Shown: positions 60,961 to 64,000 of the stretch, piece after piece
How the letters are laid out: each line of letters begins with the position of its first letter
Numbering within the stretch: position 1 is the stretch's first letter
Source: Jezberella montanilacus
GTDB taxonomy: Bacteria > Pseudomonadota > Gammaproteobacteria > Burkholderiales > Burkholderiaceae_B
Assembly: GCF_003003055.1 (NCBI RefSeq)
Contig: NZ_PVTV01000016.1
Coordinates: 1-64,000 of the forward strand
Direction of reading: 5' to 3'
DNA length: 64,000 nt
Position numbers and translations under genes: made by a program
The notes under the pieces: model-generated
What the model saw: only the letters and a program-made list of their open reading frames with translations
What the model was told of the DNA's origin: nothing
Database searches by the model: none

Positions 60961-63900
60961 GTGAATCTTTCCCGCCCGTTTATCACGAGGCCCGTCGCCA
61001 CCACGCTTGCCATGGTGGCCATGTTGCTTTGTGGTCTTGTTGCCTACCGCTCGTTGCCAGTTTCGTCGTTGCCTGAGGTTGATTACCCCACTATCCAGGT
61101 CACCACAGGCTATCCCGGTGCGAGCCCTGATGTGATGGCTTCGTTGGTGACCTCTCCGCTTGAGACACAGTTTGGGCAAATGCCCGGCCTGAATCAGATG
61201 GCCTCTAGTAGCTCGGCAGGGATCTCGGTGATTACCTTGCAGTTCGTTCTTGAGCTGCCGCTCGATGTTGCAGAGCAGCAGGTGCAGGCGGCCATCAATG
61301 CTGCGTTCAATTTATTGCCTAAGGATCTGCCCGCGCCGCCGATCTACAACAAAGTCAATCCTGCGGATGCGCCAGTCGTGACCTTGGCCATTACGTCTCC
61401 GACAGTGCCTTTGCCTCAAGTGCGTGATTTGGTCGATACCCGAATCGCACAAAAATTATCTCAGGTTCCAGGTGTCGGTTTGGTCACTGTGTTGGGCGGA
61501 CAGCGCCCGTCTGTTCGAATTCAGGCCAATCCCAAATCGCTCTCCGCGATGGGTTTAACCATGGCAGATTTGCGGACTGCGATTGTTGCAGCAAACGTGA
61601 ATCAGCCCAAGGGAACGCTTGACGGTCCGTTGCGCTCGACAACCATTAATACCAATGATCAGGTCAAGTCGCCAACTGATTACCTCGACTTGATTCTGGC
61701 ATATAAAAATAATGCGCCATTGAAACTATCGGATGTGGCGACGGTAGTTATCGGCCCGGAGGATGTCCGATTGGCTGCCTGGAACGGTACCCAGCCGGCT
61801 GTACTGCTCAATGTGCAAAGGCAACCCGGTGCGAATGTCATCGAAGTGGTTGATCGCATTCAGACTTTATTGCCTCAAGTGCGCCTTGCCTTGCCCGCCA
61901 ATTTCGATGTCACCTTGATGTCAGATCGCACTCAGACAATCCGCGAGTCTGTGCGTGACGTGCAACAAGAAATGCTTATCGCCATCGGACTTGTTGTGCT
62001 TGTCACTTTCGTATTTTTGCGCACCATGACTGCCACCTTTATCCCGAGTGTGGTCGTGCCTCTGTCGCTGGTGGGGACGTTCGGCGTGATGTATCTCACT
62101 GGATTTAGTATCAATAACCTGACTTTGATGGCCATGACGATCGCGACCGGTTTCGTGGTGGATGATGCCATCGTGATGATTGAAAACATTGCGCGGTATC
62201 TTGAGGCGGGTGAGACTAAATTGCAGGCGGCCTTGAAAGGCGCCTCGCAGATTGGCTTCACACTGGTATCACTCACCGTGTCGCTGATTGCAGTGCTGAT
62301 CCCGCTCTTGTTTATGTCTGAAGTGGTGGGTCGTTTGTTTCGCGAGTTTGCGGTGACCTTGGCAGTGGCTATCCTTTTGTCGTTGGTGATCTCGCTCACG
62401 CTGACACCGATGCTATGCTCGCGCTTGCTGCGCGCTGGGCACGAGGAGAAGCATGGTTGGTTTGTAACGCAATGTGGTCTGTTCATTGATCGTCTGATTG
62501 CTCTGTACGACTCAGCACTTCAGTTTGTGTTGAATCGGCAGAGACTGACGCTCATGGTGGCGCTTGCCACATTTGCCGTGACGTGGGGTCTGTATGTGTT
62601 GGTGCCAAAAGGTTTTTTCCCGCAGCAGGATACCGGTCTGATTCAGGTCATTACGCAAGCACCTGCTAATGTGTCGTTTGCTGAGATGTCCAGAAGGCAG
62701 CAGGATGCCGTCAAGTTGCTGCTACAGAATCCAGAGATCGAGACGATATCCTCTTTTATTGGGGTCGACACGAGCAACGCAACACTGAGCGCCGGGCGGA
62801 TGCAGATCGCCTTAAAACCTCATGCGAAGCGATCGGATAGTGTGATGACCATTATCCGGCAGCTGCAGCAGACTGTTTCTGCAGTGGATGAGCTGAGATT
62901 CTATTTTCAACCCATCCAAGATTTGACCATCGAAGATCGCGTCAGCCGAACGCAATATCAATTAACGCTCGAAAATCCTGACGCTGAAGTGCTCGCGCAG
63001 TGGGTTCCGATTTTGATCGACAAATTGCGTACGATTCCTCAGCTGGCAGACGTGGTGGACGACCTGCAAAATCAAGGCTTATCGACCTACGTCGAAATTG
63101 ATCGCGAAGCAGCAGCACGCCTTGGGGTAACCACACAACTGATTGATGACGCACTCAACGATGCTTTTTCGCAGCGCCAGGTGTCGACTGTCTTTACCCA
63201 GTCGAATCAGTATCGCGTTGTGGTTGAAGTTGCGCCCGAGTTCCGTCGCGATGCAGGCTCGTTGGATGCAATCTATGTTCAGACGTCTGCAGGCAATCCA
63301 GTGCCATTATCAAGTGTGGCAAAGATCTCGGAACGACGCAGCTTGCAAGTTATTAATCGAATCGGCCAGTTCCCCGCAGTGACGATTTCGTTCAATCTTG
63401 CTGCTGGTGCGTCGTTGTCTCATGCGGTAGCCCTTATCAATGCCGCTGAACGCGAACTTGAAATCCCGCTGGGTGTTCGTACCCGGTTTCAGGGCGCTGC
63501 GCAGGCCTTTGAATCCTCGCTATCCAGCACTTTGTTGCTGATCTTGGCTGCCATTGTCACGATGTATATTGTGCTGGGGATTCTGTATGAGAGTTTCATC
63601 CACCCCATCACGATTCTATCAACGCTACCGTCCGCAGCCATCGGCGCATTACTCGCGTTGCTCTTGACAGGTCGTGATCTCGACATGATCGGGATTATTG
63701 GCATCATTCTCTTGATTGGCATTGTTAAGAAAAACGCCATCATGATGATTGACTTTGCGCTTGATGCTGAGCGCAAGCAGGGACTATCGCCTCGCGAGGC
63801 CATTCATCAAGCAGCGTTGTTGCGTTTTCGACCGATATTGATGACTACCCTGGCCGCTCTCTTTGGTGCGGTTCCACTCATGCTGGCGACGGGCACTGGG

Positions 63901-64000
63901 GCCGAGTTGCGTCAACCACTCGGTCTGGTCATGGTTGGTGGTCTGATGGTGAGTCAAGTGCTGACCTTGTTTACAACGCCTGTTATTTATCTGTTTTTTG
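60961..64000 (+). CDS. mdtB: RND efflux permease MdtB (3' end outside window)
   Basis: This is the inner-membrane RND pump of the MdtABC type. The frame is open from GTG 60961 to the window end (1013 codons). It lacks roughly the last 25 residues of a usual 1040-residue protein. RND features include the N-terminal [16 protein letters not shown], the periplasmic block [14 protein letters not shown], the proton-relay helix [16 protein letters not shown], and near the end [13 protein letters not shown]. The GTG immediately follows mdtA, so the two are an operon. A second permease (mdtC) and perhaps an outer-membrane channel are expected beyond the window. Confidence 0.94.
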   Translation, partial: MNLSRPFITRPVATTLAMVAMLLCGLVAYRSLPVSSLPEVDYPTIQVTTGYPGASPDVMASLVTSPLETQFGQMPGLNQMASSSSAGISVITLQFVLELPLDVAEQQVQAAINAAFNLLPKDLPAPPIYNKVNPADAPVVTLAITSPTVPLPQVRDLVDTRIAQKLSQVPGVGLVTVLGGQRPSVRIQANPKSLSAMGLTMADLRTAIVAANVNQPKGTLDGPLRSTTINTNDQVKSPTDYLDLILAYKNNAPLKLSDVATVVIGPEDVRLAAWNGTQPAVLLNVQRQPGANVIEVVDRIQTLLPQVRLALPANFDVTLMSDRTQTIRESVRDVQQEMLIAIGLVVLVTFVFLRTMTATFIPSVVVPLSLVGTFGVMYLTGFSINNLTLMAMTIATGFVVDDAIVMIENIARYLEAGETKLQAALKGASQIGFTLVSLTVSLIAVLIPLLFMSEVVGRLFREFAVTLAVAILLSLVISLTLTPMLCSRLLRAGHEEKHGWFVTQCGLFIDRLIALYDSALQFVLNRQRLTLMVALATFAVTWGLYVLVPKGFFPQQDTGLIQVITQAPANVSFAEMSRRQQDAVKLLLQNPEIETISSFIGVDTSNATLSAGRMQIALKPHAKRSDSVMTIIRQLQQTVSAVDELRFYFQPIQDLTIEDRVSRTQYQLTLENPDAEVLAQWVPILIDKLRTIPQLADVVDDLQNQGLSTYVEIDREAAARLGVTTQLIDDALNDAFSQRQVSTVFTQSNQYRVVVEVAPEFRRDAGSLDAIYVQTSAGNPVPLSSVAKISERRSLQVINRIGQFPAVTISFNLAAGASLSHAVALINAAERELEIPLGVRTRFQGAAQAFESSLSSTLLLILAAIVTMYIVLGILYESFIHPITILSTLPSAAIGALLALLLTGRDLDMIGIIGIILLIGIVKKNAIMMIDFALDAERKQGLSPREAIHQAALLRFRPILMTTLAALFGAVPLMLATGTGAELRQPLGLVMVGGLMVSQVLTLFTTPVIYLFF

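Noticed and set aside
61932-62486. Minus-strand open frame of 184 codons, Ser/Thr-rich
   Set aside because: Antisense shadow of mdtB, which is clearly coding through this stretch.

Overview
The window is ordinary bacterial chromosome from a betaproteobacterium, most likely order Burkholderiales and probably family Alcaligenaceae. The placement is an inference from protein content and gene order: an atp operon led by atpI and followed by hemE and priA, a metX-metW pair, a DUF3460 gene beside scpA, a coaE-zapD pair, and a Bug-type (TctC-like) solute receptor of the kind that is greatly expanded in Alcaligenaceae. Coding density is high. I see no prophage, insertion sequence, CRISPR array, rRNA or defence island.

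Layout. 1-3956: tRNA-Phe (minus), then hemA-prfA-prmC-grxD (haem precursor synthesis, release factor 1 and its methylase, a monothiol glutaredoxin). 3946-7737 (minus): an M61 peptidase with two tRNA thiolation/selenation enzymes (mnmH, ttcA), all overlapping or nearly so. 7784-16201: an enoyl-CoA hydratase, then the complete F1Fo ATP synthase operon atpIBEFHAGDC, from a recognisable promoter to a strong terminator. 16316-22685: an orphan Fis-type regulator, hemE, a 313-bp AT-rich gap with DnaA-box-like sites, and the helicases priA and rep. 22811-26970: a fused 3-hydroxyacyl-CoA dehydrogenase, a membrane-anchored cytochrome c, tRNA-Arg(CCG), gshA and a very small LuxR-type protein. 27236-31815: metX-metW-ampG, xth and pyrE.

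31849-35155 (minus) is gatCAB, divergent from the rod-shape operon mreBCD-mrdA-rodA (35367-41023). Next come mutY (minus), a large fused indolepyruvate:ferredoxin oxidoreductase-family gene, and ftsEX (minus). 47533-52677 is a polar amino-acid ABC transporter (aapJQMP) with a Bug receptor gene overlapping its last gene. 52674-57358 holds a 14-TM-type MFS exporter (minus), DUF3460, scpA, panC, a second stand-alone LuxR helix-turn-helix protein and an NlpE-like lipoprotein (minus). 57398-64000 has a short prepilin peptidase, coaE, zapD and the start of an RND efflux operon (mdtA, mdtB; mdtB runs off the end).

Taken together this is core metabolism, cell-shape and division machinery, with several tightly overlapping operons. 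About ten genes appear to start at GTG or TTG, usually with a Shine-Dalgarno sequence that picks out that codon. The less ordinary signals are non-coding: two hairpins between atpE and atpF (the second terminator-like), mini-ORFs between atpA and atpG, a 12-bp palindrome core shared by the priA and aapJ upstream regions, DnaA-box-like sites before priA, a hairpin against the ribosome-binding site of the oxidoreductase gene, and a tRNA-Arg with a mismatched acceptor stem. I found no convincing wholly new multi-gene system.
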